From contig NC_084705.1 of assembly GCF_033807575.1 (NCBI RefSeq), positions 17,540,019-17,604,018 on the forward strand: DNA of 64,000 bases. Direction: 5' to 3'. The translations under genes were made by a program, and so were the position numbers. This DNA comes from Cydia pomonella (lineage: Eukaryota; Arthropoda; Insecta; Lepidoptera; Tortricidae). Below, one piece after another: positions 12,151-24,998 of this stretch. The notes below the pieces were generated by a model. The model was not told where the DNA came from, did not search any database, and worked only from the letters and a program-made list of their open reading frames with translations. How positions within the stretch are numbered: the first letter of the stretch is position 1; each line of letters begins with the position of its first letter.

Positions 12151-13301
12151 CTCATTTGTCGTGATCTTGAGCGGCTCCTTCCAGCTCTTTCAAGCCGAGA
12201 CTACGATGAGTTGAGCCAGCCTCCTTTTCAACTGATCGCCTAAATATATTGCGCGTTCGCTCCAACCGTCTACTGCAAGTCGCTAAAACGCATGTTAAAA
12301 AATATAATTTCAGTTAGATTTTTTTTCTGAAACTTACGAAAAGATACTACTTCAGCAAGATATAAGAATTGCGATATTTCGGAAAATGTAGAGTTGCAGT
12401 GTTTTGATTACGATCTTTCAGGGCGTAACAGAGTCTCTTGACTTCTTCCACTGTAAAACTCAAACGCATGCAAATGACCGGCCAATTAACATCTGCCTAT
12501 CCAGCGATAGCTATGCAAAACCGAAATAAATCCCTCGGCAAGACGTCGCGATCCTGAACTCATTCCGGATTCTGTTCAACGGCGTAATTCGGACAGTTCC
12601 AAATACGGTACTGGTGAAACTCGAAATCGACAATCTTGCGAGTTATTTTTTTTTGCCAAAATGAAATAAGTAAATTCCTAGACGACGACGAACGGAATAA
12701 TGACCTCGTGTTTATTTGTTCACAAAGAGTTTATTTTATTTGATATTTGTCAAGCTTCATAGAATCAATAAATTGGCCATCATTTTGTATGTGAAGGCTT
12801 TTAAGCTTTTGAACGCCAAGAACATCTAAAGGCGTCGTTGTCGTTACTAGTCGTGCCCACAGCGCCAGGTGTTATGGCGGACGTTGTGAAAGTAATCTTC
12901 AGACTTTCGAGTAAGGTTTATATTAACTCCCTTGCGCCCGGGAGCTTGGCGTTTGAGTGATGTTTGTGTTTTGTTATAAAGCGTTCAAAGGGTTAATACA
13001 AATAGGCGATATAATAATGAATTAATTAGCATTGATTTTGCCTTTGCATGTTTATGTTACAACTAATTGTAAGTTCAGTACGGCCAAATCCATACATGTG
13101 CGGGCGTAGAATTAAACTTTATCGATCCAGTCAACAACAGTCTTTATTTGTTATATCTTTGAATCGACCCGTACGCTCGTGTATAAAATTTTACATCGCA
13201 CATTTCATTTTGAATAAATTACTTTCCTTTTAAGATAAAATAAGTTTTAAGCAAAAAAATATTTTTTGATAAAAGCTACGCCTATTATCTACTTACATTT
13301 A

Positions 13302-13421
13302 CGGACAGTCACGTCTGAAAACATCGACACGATCGAAATGCCAAAAATATGTATACACGATTTTATGGCCCCTGAATTAGGGTAGTCTATACATATTTTT
13401 GGCACTTTTCAGACGTGACCG
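13302..13421. mobile_element. TA-flanked MITE, 120 bp
   Basis: Arms 'cagtcacgtctgaaaa' and 'ttttcagacgtgaccg', and inner arms 'tgccaaaaatatgtata' and 'tatacatatttttggca', fold back on each other. TA dinucleotides flank both ends (13300-13301, 13422-13423), fitting a Tc1/mariner-type target. A sister copy is at 52492-52634. Confidence 0.75.
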
Positions 13422-13559
13422 TACTACGTACCAGTGTTCGCCGATTCTTAATTGCATTAACCATTACAAATTGAACCGGAAACTGTAACCGTCCGTTACG
13501 GTTACGGTCAATTGCATTAACGTTTCGGCCAACACTGCTACGTACTTTTCTTACCACAG

Positions 13560-13800
13560 CTTAGTGCCAGTGTTTAGTTCTAACTTTCTGTACACTATAT
13601 TTATTTATTTATATATATTTTATAGTATGCAACAATATATCGTTACTTTAGGTATAGTTATTAATTACTCTTTTAGGTATAGGTTAACTGGAAGAGATCT
13701 TAGGTATAAGTTCGCTTTTGTACTGCACAATTATGTTCTATCTGATGTAATTAATATTTCTTTTTTCTCGTACAATAAAGTGTTTACTTTCGTACTTAAA
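13560..13800 (+). repeat. LINE 3' UTR/tail fragment
   Basis: An AT-rich stretch contains 'taggttaactggaagagatc', 'aagttcgcttttgtactgca' and 'cgtacaataaagtgttta'. This is typical of the non-coding 3' end of lepidopteran non-LTR elements (an 'ataaag' terminal block). No coding part survives. Confidence 0.5.
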
Positions 13801-14275
13801 ATAGTCGCACTTACCAAAAAGTATAGTTAACCGTGGTAACTGCTTTCCAACCACCTAAGTTATGCCGCACTAGAGGTAGGTTTTTATATATGTTCTTACC
13901 TAATTGAATAGGGTCGGGTCATAAAAAAGTAAACGATACAAATAGTTGGTGAACTTCGTATTATGCAAAGCCAGTAGCCAATAGTAGGGCCCAAGGTTCA
14001 TTCAAATTCCGTGGCGCTATTTGAATTGGAGATTTTACAGCCTTTAATCTAAAACCGGCGGCGACAGGGACGTGTGCCGCTTTCCTACTAATTACCAGCC
14101 AGATGCTCCAAATAACAGTTTGTAGAAACCTTTTGCCATAAAGAGAGCATATCAGCCCATCATAGTCTTTCAAAACCTATGCATGCCCTTTTAATTTTTA
14201 TCGTAGATTTCAACGTTCAACATTGACTAAACCCTAAACTCTCCTTTTTATTTTTTTGTTTTTTCAACCAATTCT

Positions 14276-14510
14276 TCTTCTTCCTCGCGTTTTCCCGGCA
14301 TTTTGCCACGGCTCATGAGAGCCTGGGGTCCGCTTGGCAACTAATCCCGAGAATTGGTGTAGGCACTAGTTTTTACGAAAGCAACTGCCATCTGACCTTC
14401 CAACCCAGAGGGTAAACTTATTGGGATTAGTCCGCTTTCCTCACGATGTTTTCGTTCACCGAAAAACGACTGGTAAATATCAAATGATATTTCGTACATA
14501 AGTTCCTATA
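14276..14510. repeat. Dispersed lepidopteran repeat without its tRNA-like head
   Basis: Blocks 'ttcctcgcgttttcccggca', 'cacggctcatgagagcctgg', 'ccaacccagagggtaaac' and 'atcaaatgatatttcgtac' are in an order I recognise from a common moth repeat. The tRNA-like end usually found beyond the last block is absent, so this is a truncated copy. Confidence 0.55.
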
Positions 14511-14605
14511 ACCGATTAATTTTATTAAATGCTGCTTAAAGGATGTGTAGCAAGTTTTAAACTGATATTCATAATTACAAGCCTATATTAGAAAAAATAG
14601 TATCA

Positions 14606-15001
14606 TCATCGCTCGTCTTATTAGTTTTACGTCTATTTCTTATTTCGTGTTCGTCGCTCGATCCTAATTTATCTTGTTAGTTTTCTGTTATTATCTTCTT
14701 TGGTCAAAGTCTGTCTTTTTTGGTCTCATTTGTTGTTTTCCTCCCTCGATTTTGTGTCTTTTCTTCGTGTGACTAAGGATAACCTAAAAATGATACGGAA
14801 AACAACGAAGGAAAACTATAAATGAGATTAAGAAAGACCATGACGACAAACGAATATTAGTTCTTAAAAAAGGGACAATTCACTGACTTTGACGAAAGAA
14901 GGTAATAAAAACAATGAACAAAGCCAAACAAAGAATAAATGACGAATAAAGAATGACACGAAATAAGAAATAAACAAAAAACGAATGAGATAAGCGATGC
15001 T
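14606..15001. mobile_element. Foldback element with long imperfect inverted arms
   Basis: The left half (14606-14770) is pyrimidine-rich and the right half (14790-15001) is purine-rich. The reverse complement of the right end matches the left end block by block: catcgct..., 'tatttcttatttcgtgt', 'ggtcaaagtc', 'ggtct..ctcattt', 'gttttcc'. Arms are roughly 180-190 nt with many substitutions. No coding capacity. It is a MITE/foldback element of unassigned family. Confidence 0.65.
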
Positions 15002-15239
15002 TATATGAAATAACCGAACTTTAGCTTAGTAGAAAGAAGCATTATATTACATAATACGCAATTTTTCTATACAAAAAGACAATACAATATGATATTTTGT
15101 CTAACTATAATATAAGAAGTTAAACTAAGATTACAGTTACACGTACACAATTCTTATTTTTAGGTATTTTTTAGTAAAAAGTACATCGCCTTTCAAGCGG
15201 TAACACATTTTTTTATACGGACTTTTATATGAGGATAAC

Positions 15240-15500
15240 GTTTAAGTGATTAATAGTAGCACGACATGTTTTGAGGTTTTAAAAAATCAATTTTATACTC
15301 GATGAGTCAAGGTATATTTTGAAGAATAGATAATTTAATCAAATTCTACCACTTATCTACATATGACATTGACAACTAAAAATCATCTATGGTTTGAGCT
15401 TTCGAAAAATCAACTCTAAAATAGTATACTTAAAGCATATTTTAATGAATAGTTGGCTATATGACATATTATCTACCTACCACTTATCTAGATGTGACAT
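15240..15500 (+). repeat. Diverged tandem duplication, period about 131 bp
   Basis: 'ccacttatctacatatgacattga' starts at 15349 and a close variant at 15480. Preceding blocks ('tttaaaaaatcaattttata' and 'ttcgaaaaatcaactctaaa'; 'aggtatattttgaagaatag' and 'agcatattttaatgaatagt') line up at similar spacing. The copies are old and non-coding. Confidence 0.55.
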
Positions 15501-15839
15501 TGATAGTCAATGTTATCCATGAATTGAATTGATAGTTAACATATCCATAGTCTTTGAAATAAGTTTCATTATCGGACTAAGGTGGATCCGGCTACAATAC
15601 TTAACTCATGGCTAATATTTGCTTGTAATTTCATACAAAATTTTAAGGACAGTAGGTATAACACATTAAACTCTCTCACAGTCCGTCAAAATCAAATAAA
15701 TTGTAGATACTTAACAAAAAAAACGAAACAAACTTAAACTTACATGACTAGGGTGGGAGCCAATGTAAAAGATAGTATTTTCATTTTATGATGACTCTGC
15801 TAGAGAATATAGGTACGTCGGTGGCAAACAAGCATAGGG

Positions 15840-17320
15840 ATGTTGCAAATGTTGAAATAAATTAAATAAATACCTATTGACAATGATAATTGCAAATTAG
15901 CTAGCTAGCTTAACTAGTAAATCTCGTTATGTACATTTCATAGAAAAACATATAGTTTCTGATAACAAACTGAATAAATAAGTATTTTTCGCAACGTTGT
16001 AGCGTTCGATTAAACTTATCGTCGCCAAATGGACTACGATAAAAAAAAAAGTCTAGCCGTCAAAAGTCGACTATATATCTAATTATCCAACAAACGTTTC
16101 CATTAATTGTCTATCGTTGTCAAAGTTGGACAAAACAGTACGAATGCTATAAAACGGTATAAATCTACACAAGTGTCATTTGTATCATTCAACTTATCCA
16201 CTTATCAACTAATATAAGTGTAAGTTGTTGAAATGACGTATTATCCAACGACCATGTCATGCAGTAAATGGTTTAACGACTATTGAAAGTGGAAAAGACG
16301 TCAAACCAATAAAAACTGGATAAATTGCTAGTTTTATCGTCGTTTATAATTATAATCATACCATTTATAAAGTCGACCATAATAGCCCTGCAGATTTCAA
16401 TACACATCGGGCCGACTTTACCATATCAAGCAGAGAGACAAAGACTGAACTTATGAAATACTTTTGCTAATGTTTACTTTCTTTAAAGAAATACAGAGAT
16501 ACAATACCTTCACTTAATAAGTGAAAACATTTAATGTACACATACCTATATGGCAATAAATCTTTGTCATTTCGCAGTTATTTTATGTACAATAAAATTT
16601 TACTTCACAATACAAATATTAAGCGTGGTTAAAGCGATAAGTAACGTACATTTTTTTGAATAGACCAGAAAAACATTTTTATTAAATTAAGGACAGATCT
16701 TTTCAAACAGTACACAAGTTGTAGAACAAACAGTGTCGTTTTACATGCGTATTTAAATACTCGACCAAAGTTTCATGTCAATTAAACGGCAGTACTCCGT
16801 CGTTAAGTTGTTTTGTTCGGAATTACTCGAAGTTTATTTCACGCTTCAAATACGACTCAAAACATACCACCTATCCATTTAAGTTTTGCAGCTAACAGTC
16901 CGTCCACATCATGTTAATGCGCGTCCCTTTCAACCCGTATGATCATATTATATTTAGTTTGCCGCTTGCGCACAAAACAAGAAACATTTAAAACCTAACT
17001 AGTTTTAATTAAAACAATTCATAAATGAATAAAATGTGGAATTCTTCAAGCATGGAAAGTTTTACATGCAGATAATTTCTTTTGACGACTGATCGAGAGT
17101 GAAAAGGTGGCATTGCTGACCTCAGATTCCGTGAAATATTCGTTGCCGACTGAGCATTCGTAAAATGTATTATGTTTTAAGCTTGTCAGCCATCTGCTAT
17201 ATTAGAATTTCTTTTATAAAATGCACTCGCATGGTCTCGTCCTGTACCCTATCTGGCAAGACTTGGTTTCAGAGTTTTGCATGCCATATTAAATTCAGTA
17301 ATACTAGCTAGGTACATTGT
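15840..17320. other. AT-rich DNA, no feature recognised
   Basis: No exon, RNA gene or complete mobile element is evident on either strand. Confidence 0.45.
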
Positions 17321-17440
17321 GCACCGATGGGGGTAAATGAAATTTTGAAAATGAGGTATTTAGATGCACGACAGCCGCAAGCTGGAGTGCATTAAAAACT
17401 CGAGCTTGCAATATTCTTACCCCCGGAGTTACACACAATG

Positions 17441-17853
17441 TTTTCCATCACACTTGCAAAGAAAAAACTAAATTTTAAAGCGAAATATTTTTTAATGCGG
17501 TAACATTTCAAACATTCTGTCGCCATATTGTCATTCATTGACAGGCTAAGCATCGAAGGCACAGACCTATCCGGCATTCAGCCACGCTTGAGAATTCTGT
17601 AAAAATATTTTAAACGGCTATTAAATTAATCAAATTAAATATTTTTAACATAAACAATAAAAATAAATTATAAACGTCACTATTTTAAAAGTAAAACTCA
17701 TTTATACCTACTTGGTTCGTATGAATTAGTCACACAATTAAAAAAAAAAGCTATAAGCTTTTTTTCGCAATCCATAACTTCCACGGGAACAATATATGTC
17801 TATATGCCTATATAGATGAAATAAGATCTTTTTCGAGCAAGTGTGATGAAAAA
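17441..17853. mobile_element. Inverted-repeat MITE, copy A
   Basis: Left end 'ccatcacacttgcaaag' and right end 'tcgagcaagtgtgatga' are inverted repeats. Internal blocks ('cgaaggcacagacctatccg', 'tggttcgtatgaattag', 'gaaataagatctttttcga') match copy B at 33726-34158 in the same order. Its centre holds a short palindrome (aagctataagctt). Short open frames inside are not genes. Confidence 0.7.
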
Positions 17854-18369
17854 TATATTTGTTAGCCGTGAAAAGATAATACATAGGCAGATTGACTGAC
17901 TGACAAAGTTTCCTTCGGATTTATAACATTAGAAGGGATTAAGTGGGAAGAATAGCTTTACGATCCTAACGAAATAACGGTATCTACTTTTTCTATGAAA
18001 TTCCATTTCGGGAAAAAAGGTATCGACTAACTAAATTTTAACAAATCATTTTTCACATTTTTTGTTTTTCAAATTTAAAAAAAAAAGGAAACCCTATAAA
18101 CCTAGTGTTTCGTTGTGTCAATAACGTACTAAAAAAATCATAGACAATGGAAAATAATTAGAAGTGGAAAAACATTTTCTCTTATTGTATGGACGAGTAC
18201 GTCCTATACTTCTTTCTTAATGTCGAAAAATCGATCAATAAGCACGAGTAGGTACATAATAAGGAATAACTTTATAACCTTCCTCAAAGATACATAAAAT
18301 AACTATCTCTAATGCGAATCAATCCTTGATTCTTTTTGTGAATTTCTGAAGCAAAAATTCACACAACAA

Positions 18370-18634
18370 TATAATAAAATAAATAAATATTATAGGACTT
18401 GGCTACACAATAAACTCAATAAGGCTAGTGTTTTGCGTACCTACTTAGACAACGTTATACTTTTATGATATTTAAATATTTATAAATACTTAGATACATA
18501 GAAAACACCCATGACTCATGAAGAAATGTCTGTGCTCATGAAAAAAATAACTGCTCTTACAACTTACTAGAATTTGAGCCCGAGACTATCGGCTTCATAG
18601 GCAGGGTCACTATCACTACCCACTACACCAGACG
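18370..18634 (-). repeat. tRNA-derived SINE, minus copy
   Basis: This is the reverse complement of the 10081 family. The tail 'aaataaataaatattatagg' is at the left, 'aaaacacccatgactcatg' in the middle, and a decayed box B ('tttgagcccga') and box A ('cccactacaccaga') at the right. It is more mutated than the other copies. Confidence 0.75.
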
Positions 18635-18957
18635 CAATAATAATAGGTTTCCAATCCTAACAAGCAACAACTAGTAAACAGTAAAAAGAAAGCACTACGC
18701 ATTATCGAGAGCCATCCCGGCGCGATTCTACGAAGTCTCTGGGGGTGGTCTCTACCCTGTCAACAAAGTTAGTCGATCCTCGATATAAGCCGTCGTCTGT
18801 ATTTTAAACACTCGAACTTCCAATCCAACCTTTTGTACTTACTTATTTGGTTTGGATAACGTTGAATATGGAATTAGGTAAGTCCGCAATTTTATATTTA
18901 TTTGTATAATGCAGTAATGGTTCAAACAAAGCGCGTGTAAAATATTAACCCTGAAAC

Positions 18958-19080
18958 CCATACTGCCATTTTACATCCAAAACCTGGATCAGAGGAAAGC
19001 CATATAATTCTGATCAAACTTGCACACAAAATTTCACGAGAATCGGTTCAGAAATGCGAGTTATTAAGAAAAAGAACAGG
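18958..19080. repeat. Dispersed repeat fragment
   Basis: 'cacacaaaatttcacgagaa' and 'tcagaaatgcgagttatta' also occur in variant form at 42180-42220. It is a non-coding dispersed repeat of unknown family. Confidence 0.45.
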
Positions 19081-19649
19081 GCATACCAAAGCGCTCGCAA
19101 GGTCAATAAATGTACAGATAATACCTATGCATTTATAGTTAGCTGCGCTAGCTATTACTTCCATTACAGGGGCGGTACAACATGTTAAAAATGTAAAGTG
19201 TATACCTATACATATTATATTAAACACATATGGTAATATATTCCATCATTGGCAAAAATTAATAAGTAGGCATTTTACTGGTGTTCTTCTTTTTAAGTAA
19301 GAACAATTTCATTACTCTTAAAAGATTTTGATATACTTACATTTCGACATTTGTTATTGTAGATACCTACATTCGCTAAATGAATTTAAACAATCCGATT
19401 ATTTTATCTAAAACCATTGCCGCTCGTAGCGTGTTCGTAACAAATAACTGTGTAATTGAGAAATATATCACGGCGTGGTGATATATCGTGCAATGTAGGA
19501 GCGTACGTTCATCTACATCTGCCGACATATATATATAGGTACACATAACAAAACATTTTATTTTATAAAATTATCTTGTCATATTAAACTTAATTTTATT
19601 TTGCAGAAGTTAGTAGTGATATGATAGTAGTAATGATTAATATTTAAGC

Positions 19650-20110
19650 CAGACCTCCACTGCTGCGCACGATCGAGCTACGCACGTGGGTACAACCATT
19701 CATACCAAAATATTTTATAGGCAAATACTACCATAGCAGTGAGTACGCTCCGTACGCTACTCACGGAATGACGTCAGATACACGCGTGGCCTGAGGGCCT
19801 ACCGCGAACCACGTTCGACGTGTTGCCTCTCTGTCGCATTTGTAAATTCGTACGTAAGCGTGACAACTGACGGGAGGCAACAAGTCGAACGTGGTTCGCG
19901 GTAGGCCTTCTGTTCCGAAGTGCCGCCTACGCACACTCATATCAAGCGTAGCAGGCAAAGCCCCACTGCGGCCCTCGCGGCCCACGCTACGGCCGAGATA
20001 CCGATTTACCGATCTATGGTGGGGGAGCGGGGGAGATGATAATCCTGCGCCTTGTTTATTGTTTTTAAAACCATAGACTACGGTGACTGTTTACCAGCAA
20101 GCGGACCGTG
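19650..20110. repeat. GC-rich element with a near-perfect hairpin at 19796-19907
   Basis: Arms at 19796-19829 and about 19875-19907 contain 'ggcctaccgcgaaccacg' and its exact reverse complement 'cgtggttcgcggtaggcc', extended by 'tgttgcctc/gaggcaaca'. A CRE palindrome TGACGTCA lies at 19769-19776. Overlapping short open frames on both strands follow from the GC-rich palindrome and are not genes. It is probably a MITE, possibly nested in another repeat that starts near 19653. Confidence 0.6.
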
Positions 20111-20398
20111 TGCTTGCTGGTGGTATAAAAATTAAATCATAGGTGAAATTTTTATGGGTTAGGCAATCTACTTTTTATTTTCAATACAAGGAAAGCAAAA
20201 TAGGTACATATGTATTTTACAAACCATGACTAAGTCTAAGCTTGTATTATTGAAGTAAGTTTCTCGAACATTCATTGCTAAAATTAAAAACCGGTCAAGT
20301 ACGAGTTCGTTTTATCTCGATTTAAAAAAATATCTTTTATTTTAAATAAGGTGTTAAGTTAGTGACATTGCAAACGGAATTCGGAAATGTTTTAGTTA

Positions 20399-21741
20399 AT
20401 AAATAAAAAGCGGCCAAGTGCGAGTCGGACTCGCGCATGAAGGGTTCCGTACCATTTAAGACGTATTAAAAAAAAATCTACTTGCTAGATCTTGTTCAAC
20501 ATTTTACCACTTTGGACACACATTTTACCACTTTGGAACTGTCTCTCGCGCAAACTATTCAGTTTAGAAAAAAATGATGTTAGGAACCTAAATATCATTT
20601 TTGAAGACCTATCCATAGATACCCCACACGTATGGGTTTGATGAAAAAATTTTTTTTTTTAATTTATAGACGTATTAAAAAAAAACTACTCACTAGATCT
20701 CGTTCAAACCAATTTTCGGTGGAAGTTTGCATGGTAATGTATATCATATATTTTTTTTAGATTTTTCATTCTGTTATTTTAGAAGTTACAGGGGGGGGGA
20801 CACACATTTTTTCACTTTGGAAGTGTCTCTCGCGCAAACTATTCAGTTTAGAAAAAAATGATATTAGAAACCTAAATATCATTTTTGAAGACCTATCCCT
20901 AGATACCCCACACGTATGGGTTTGATGAAAAAAAAATTTTTTTTTAATTTTTATGACGTATTAAAAAAAAACTACTTACTAGATCTCGTTCGAACCAATT
21001 TTCGGTGGAAGTTTGCATGGCAATGTATATCATATATTTTTTTTAGATTTTTCATTCTGTTATTTTAGAAGTTACAGGGGGGGGGACACACATTTTTTCA
21101 CTTTGGAAGTGTCTCTCGCGCAAACTATTCAGTTTAGAAAAAAATGATATTAGAAACCTAAATATGATTTTTGAAGACCTATCCCTAGATACCCCACACG
21201 TATGGGTTTGATGAAAAAAAAAATTTTTTTAATTTTTATGACGTATTAAAAAAAAACTACTTACTAGATCTCGTTCGAACCAATTTTTGGTGGAAGTTTG
21301 CATGGCAATGTATATCATATATTTTTTTCAGATTTTTCGTACTGTTATTTTAGAAGTTACGGGGGGGGGGGACACACTTTTTACCACTTTGGAAGTGTCT
21401 CTCGCGCAAACTTTTCAGTTTAGAAAAAAATGATATTAGAAACCTCAATATCATTTTTAAAGACCTATCCATAGATACCCCACACGTATGGGTTTGATGA
21501 AAAAAGATTTTTTGAGTTTCAGTTCCAAGTATGGGGAACCCCCAAAATTTATTGTTTTTTTTCTATTTTTGTGTAAACATCATAATGCGGTTCATAAAAT
21601 ACATCTACTTACCAAGTTTGAACAGTATAGCTTTTATAGTTTCGGAAAAAAGTGGCTGTGACAGAATCGGACAGACAGACGGACATGACGAATCTATAAG
21701 GGTTCCGTTTTTTGCCATTTGGCTACGGAACCCTAAAAAAG
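20399..21741 (+). repeat. Long copy of the 'gagtcggactcgc ... gggttccgta' family with an internal tandem array
   Basis: The 5' end is 'gcggccaagtgcgagtcgga' and the 3' end is 'gctacggaaccctaaaaaa', preceded by GACA tandem repeats. Between them a module repeats four times: 'gtctctcgcgcaaact' occurs at 20541, 20825, 21111 and 21397 (steps 284, 286, 286). Each later unit carries a G9-G12 run, A/T runs and 'taccccacacgtatgggttt'. The first unit lacks about 100 bases. The element is non-coding and non-autonomous. Confidence 0.8.
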
Positions 21742-22029
21742 ATACCAAGATAGAGGTCTGATTGTATTTTTGTTGTTAATGTTAATATTATGTTAAAATT
21801 TCATGATTTCTCTTCGATAAACTTCAGAGATAGAGCGGGGGGGTATGGTATTTTATTTTATTTTACATTTTCCTACATAATTTTTTTTTCACTATGAAAA
21901 AAAGGAAAAAATGATTTGGAATGTAAAATTTTAGCTTTTTAAATGATAGTCCACTTGACCTAGTCACCAGAGTTTAAAATAATAATACTTTCAAATCGAT
22001 AGCTTAAGTCGTTCTCTAGATATTTAACA

Positions 22030-22107
22030 ATGTGACAGACAGGCAAACGGATGGACAGAGTCGCACCCTAAGGGTTCCTTTTGTACCATTCTGGTACAGA
22101 ACCCAAA
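22030..22107 (+). repeat. 3' fragment of the 'gggttccgta' family
   Basis: 'gacagacaggcaaacggatg' and 'cctaagggttccttttgtac', then 'tggtacagaaccca', match the end of the 20399-21741 element in a decayed form. Confidence 0.6.
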
Positions 22108-23540
22108 AATATATACTGAAACGAATATCCGATATCATCCCGTCTGCTTTTACCCCACGGTCACGTTATACAAATGAAAAGTTTTACGTAACGATGTACT
22201 TAAGGTCAAATTGAGGAAAAAAAATGGAAATCATTACTTAATCAGGCACTGCTTCGACGTAAATTATTATCATGCATATCAACAAATAGTTACAGATTTG
22301 ATACGTGATGAAAATAGTAAGAAAATTTAACCAAACACCTCCATTTTTTTATTTCTGTGGAACCAACGTTAAATGAACCGGTCCGTCCTTTCCACGCCTA
22401 CTGAACGTCCTCCGTCTGTGCTATCTAACTTGTCAAAGCGAGTGAGCGATATTTGGAAAATCAGAAAGCTGTCTGCTTTTATCCACTATCTGGTTTAACC
22501 GCCTCCCCCCTTTTCCCTATACATTAACATTCATATATAAATTGATTTATGAAATATTAGTTGACTCTTTGCTCACGTCCTTGCATGTAATAAAAAATAA
22601 GATGCATGAATTGATGTCGATGTCTGAGTTTGAAATTATCTTTAAGTTACATTGGAATTGCTTAGGTACCCCAAAATTTAATTGTACCACTGTGATCGTT
22701 AATTTCACTAGCTATGCGTTCATTAAAATCCAACGAAGTTTATTTACATTTACGCTTAATTAAACGAATTACTTACTCTTAATTAGAGCATTTTGTAAAT
22801 AGGTAGGTACATGCATATTAAAGTAATAGTGGGACATTATAACGGGCTAATAAAAAAAAATGTATTAAGTAATGTTATTAAGTAATGTTACTTATTTTAC
22901 TGTTTTACTGTTTTGATAAGCTAAAATATATTGACTGCTCCTTTATTTTTATCGTTTTTTCAATCCTTAGAAATGCTCAAACAGTTAACGTTACTGTTTT
23001 GTATTTTACTGTTTTCAAGATTGTAGATATAGATTTTCCAAACATTTGTTGATATTGTATAAAGCAGTTAATCTTAATGAAAAGCACTTTAATGTGTGGT
23101 CGATAGATCATTTTTTTTTCAGTATATGTATTAGTTTTAAGGGCTGACGGTTCTAAGGTTACACTCGACTGTCAGCCTCACTAATTAAATATAGAACAAA
23201 TGTTTTACTTTTACCCTAAACAACCCACAAGCGTCTTACGGACACAGTTCTACGTTGTTTTCCTTGTAAAAACTTACGTATTTACTTCTGTAAAAAGACC
23301 TTTTATCTAATCTATCTCCAAAGTTTTGGGAAACTAGAAGTATATTGAAAATATTTGTAATATGAATAATTCAATATTTATGTACAATAAACTAAAATAG
23401 TAACTTATCAACCCATAAGTGTCTAATATACACAATATCATTATATTATCATTGTATGCTGTGGGTGTGAAAATTAGTTGTATATTTGCTAGAGTGGTTC
23501 AAAAAACCATTTTTTTTTTCAATGGGGCACCCCCTTAGTC

Positions 23541-24199
23541 TGTTACACTTATTATGCTTATAAAATACACCAAGTTTATCTCAACTAACCAAACTCAACT
23601 TTATCTCAACTACACGGTGCGCTCAACCACTTTAATTTTTTCTTTTAGTATGAAATCCAAAAAAAAAATTTAAGTATATTTTATAAGGTAGAAAAACATT
23701 TTTATTCCTCTTTTTTCAAAAGCTTGATTTTTTAATTTTACCATAAATATTAATAACAATACAAATAAAAGTGTCTTTTTTACTGAGTAACTTATAAAAC
23801 ACCTTTTTAAATAATTTGTAGATAACAGATAAAATAAAAATCAACATTCAAAAATCCAGAGCAGAGCCCAACTGAGGAAGTACCTCCACCTTACAGAAAA
23901 CCGCAGCCAAATAACACTAGACCCTAATCATAGTGTTGTGTTCCTGCCGGTGAGTAAGGTTACCAGAGCTCAACGAGGGGAGGGAGGGTTGTTAGGGTCG
24001 GCAACGCGCAAGTAACTCCTCTGGAGTTGCAGGCGTACATAGGCTACGGAGACTGATTACCATCAGGCGGGCCGTATGTTTGTATGCCACCGACGTAGTA
24101 TAAAAAAAATCTCAAAGTGCTTGAAGTTTTGAAACTTTATCTGTAGTTGAGACAAAGTTTCAAAACTTGACGTATTTTATCAACATAATAAGTGTAACA
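23541..24199. mobile_element. Terminal-inverted-repeat element interrupted by a nested repeat
   Basis: The left end 'tgttacacttattatg' (23541) and right end 'cataataagtgtaaca' (to 24199) are exact inverted repeats. Homology continues inward (ataaaatac, caagttt, tctcaac). A minus-strand copy of the 8160 repeat (23857-24100) sits inside, so that repeat inserted later. There are no transposase remnants. Confidence 0.65.
23857..24100 (-). repeat. Minus copy of the 'gtcggtggcaaacaagc' repeat
   Basis: It reads in reverse from 'gtatgccaccgacgtag' at the right, through 'accatcaggcgggccgta', to 'cagagcagagcccaactg' at the left. It is collinear with 8160-8420 and nested in the terminal-inverted-repeat element 23541-24199. 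Confidence 0.8.
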
Positions 24200-24998
24200 A
24201 AATAACGGAAGGCCGCTTCTTCTAGCTATAGAGTTTGAACTTACTCGTACAAACGTAAACCACCCTAATATTTACATTAGTTATTGGTGATAAATAAATA
24301 TTATCGTATGCTACCTGGAACCAACGAATAAAGAGAATACAAAGAAAACTTTTATTTACTTGACATCGCAACTGAGTTAGTGACTCCTCATATAAGGTTT
24401 GTCGAGTTATCACTTAGCCGCCATGGAAGACGTCGCAAGGCCAAGTCAAGGAGCTGTTGTTCTGTAGTAGGTAAATGTTAGAAAATAAAAATATATGTTA
24501 ATATATGTTAGTATACAAATATATGTTAGTATAATAAATAAAGTCGATTGTTTTCAAAATGTCTTTGTAAATATAATTTTTCTCTTAAATAGCCTAGATT
24601 TATGTAATGAGTCCGTTAAGTTACCGGCTAGTATAAAGGTTGATTCCCATAAAGATTTCATGCTTAATTGTCGTCCCAAAACTGACATTGGTTAACTTTT
24701 ATTTCCCATTTTACTTATATTATCTACTGTTTCTATAGAATAAAAACTCTCTAACGCTATCATAAAGCAACCCTTATTCATTATTAAACTGTCAAACAAA
24801 AACAGAAAAATATTAAATAACGTCGTTCGCCTGTCAATAAGTACGAGGCGCCCCCAACTTTTGCAATTAATACTTGCCCGTGGCTCTGAGTTGCGGTGAA
24901 AGTTCTGGCGACGGGGGTACCGCCACCGCACGTTATTCTTGGGTCGATTATAGGCAATACATCCATGTCTTGCACTATTCGAGGTTTCATTATAAAAA

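Noticed and set aside
20460..21520. CRISPR-like array
   Set aside because: The whole 286-bp unit repeats, without short repeats alternating with unique spacers, and the setting is an animal genome.
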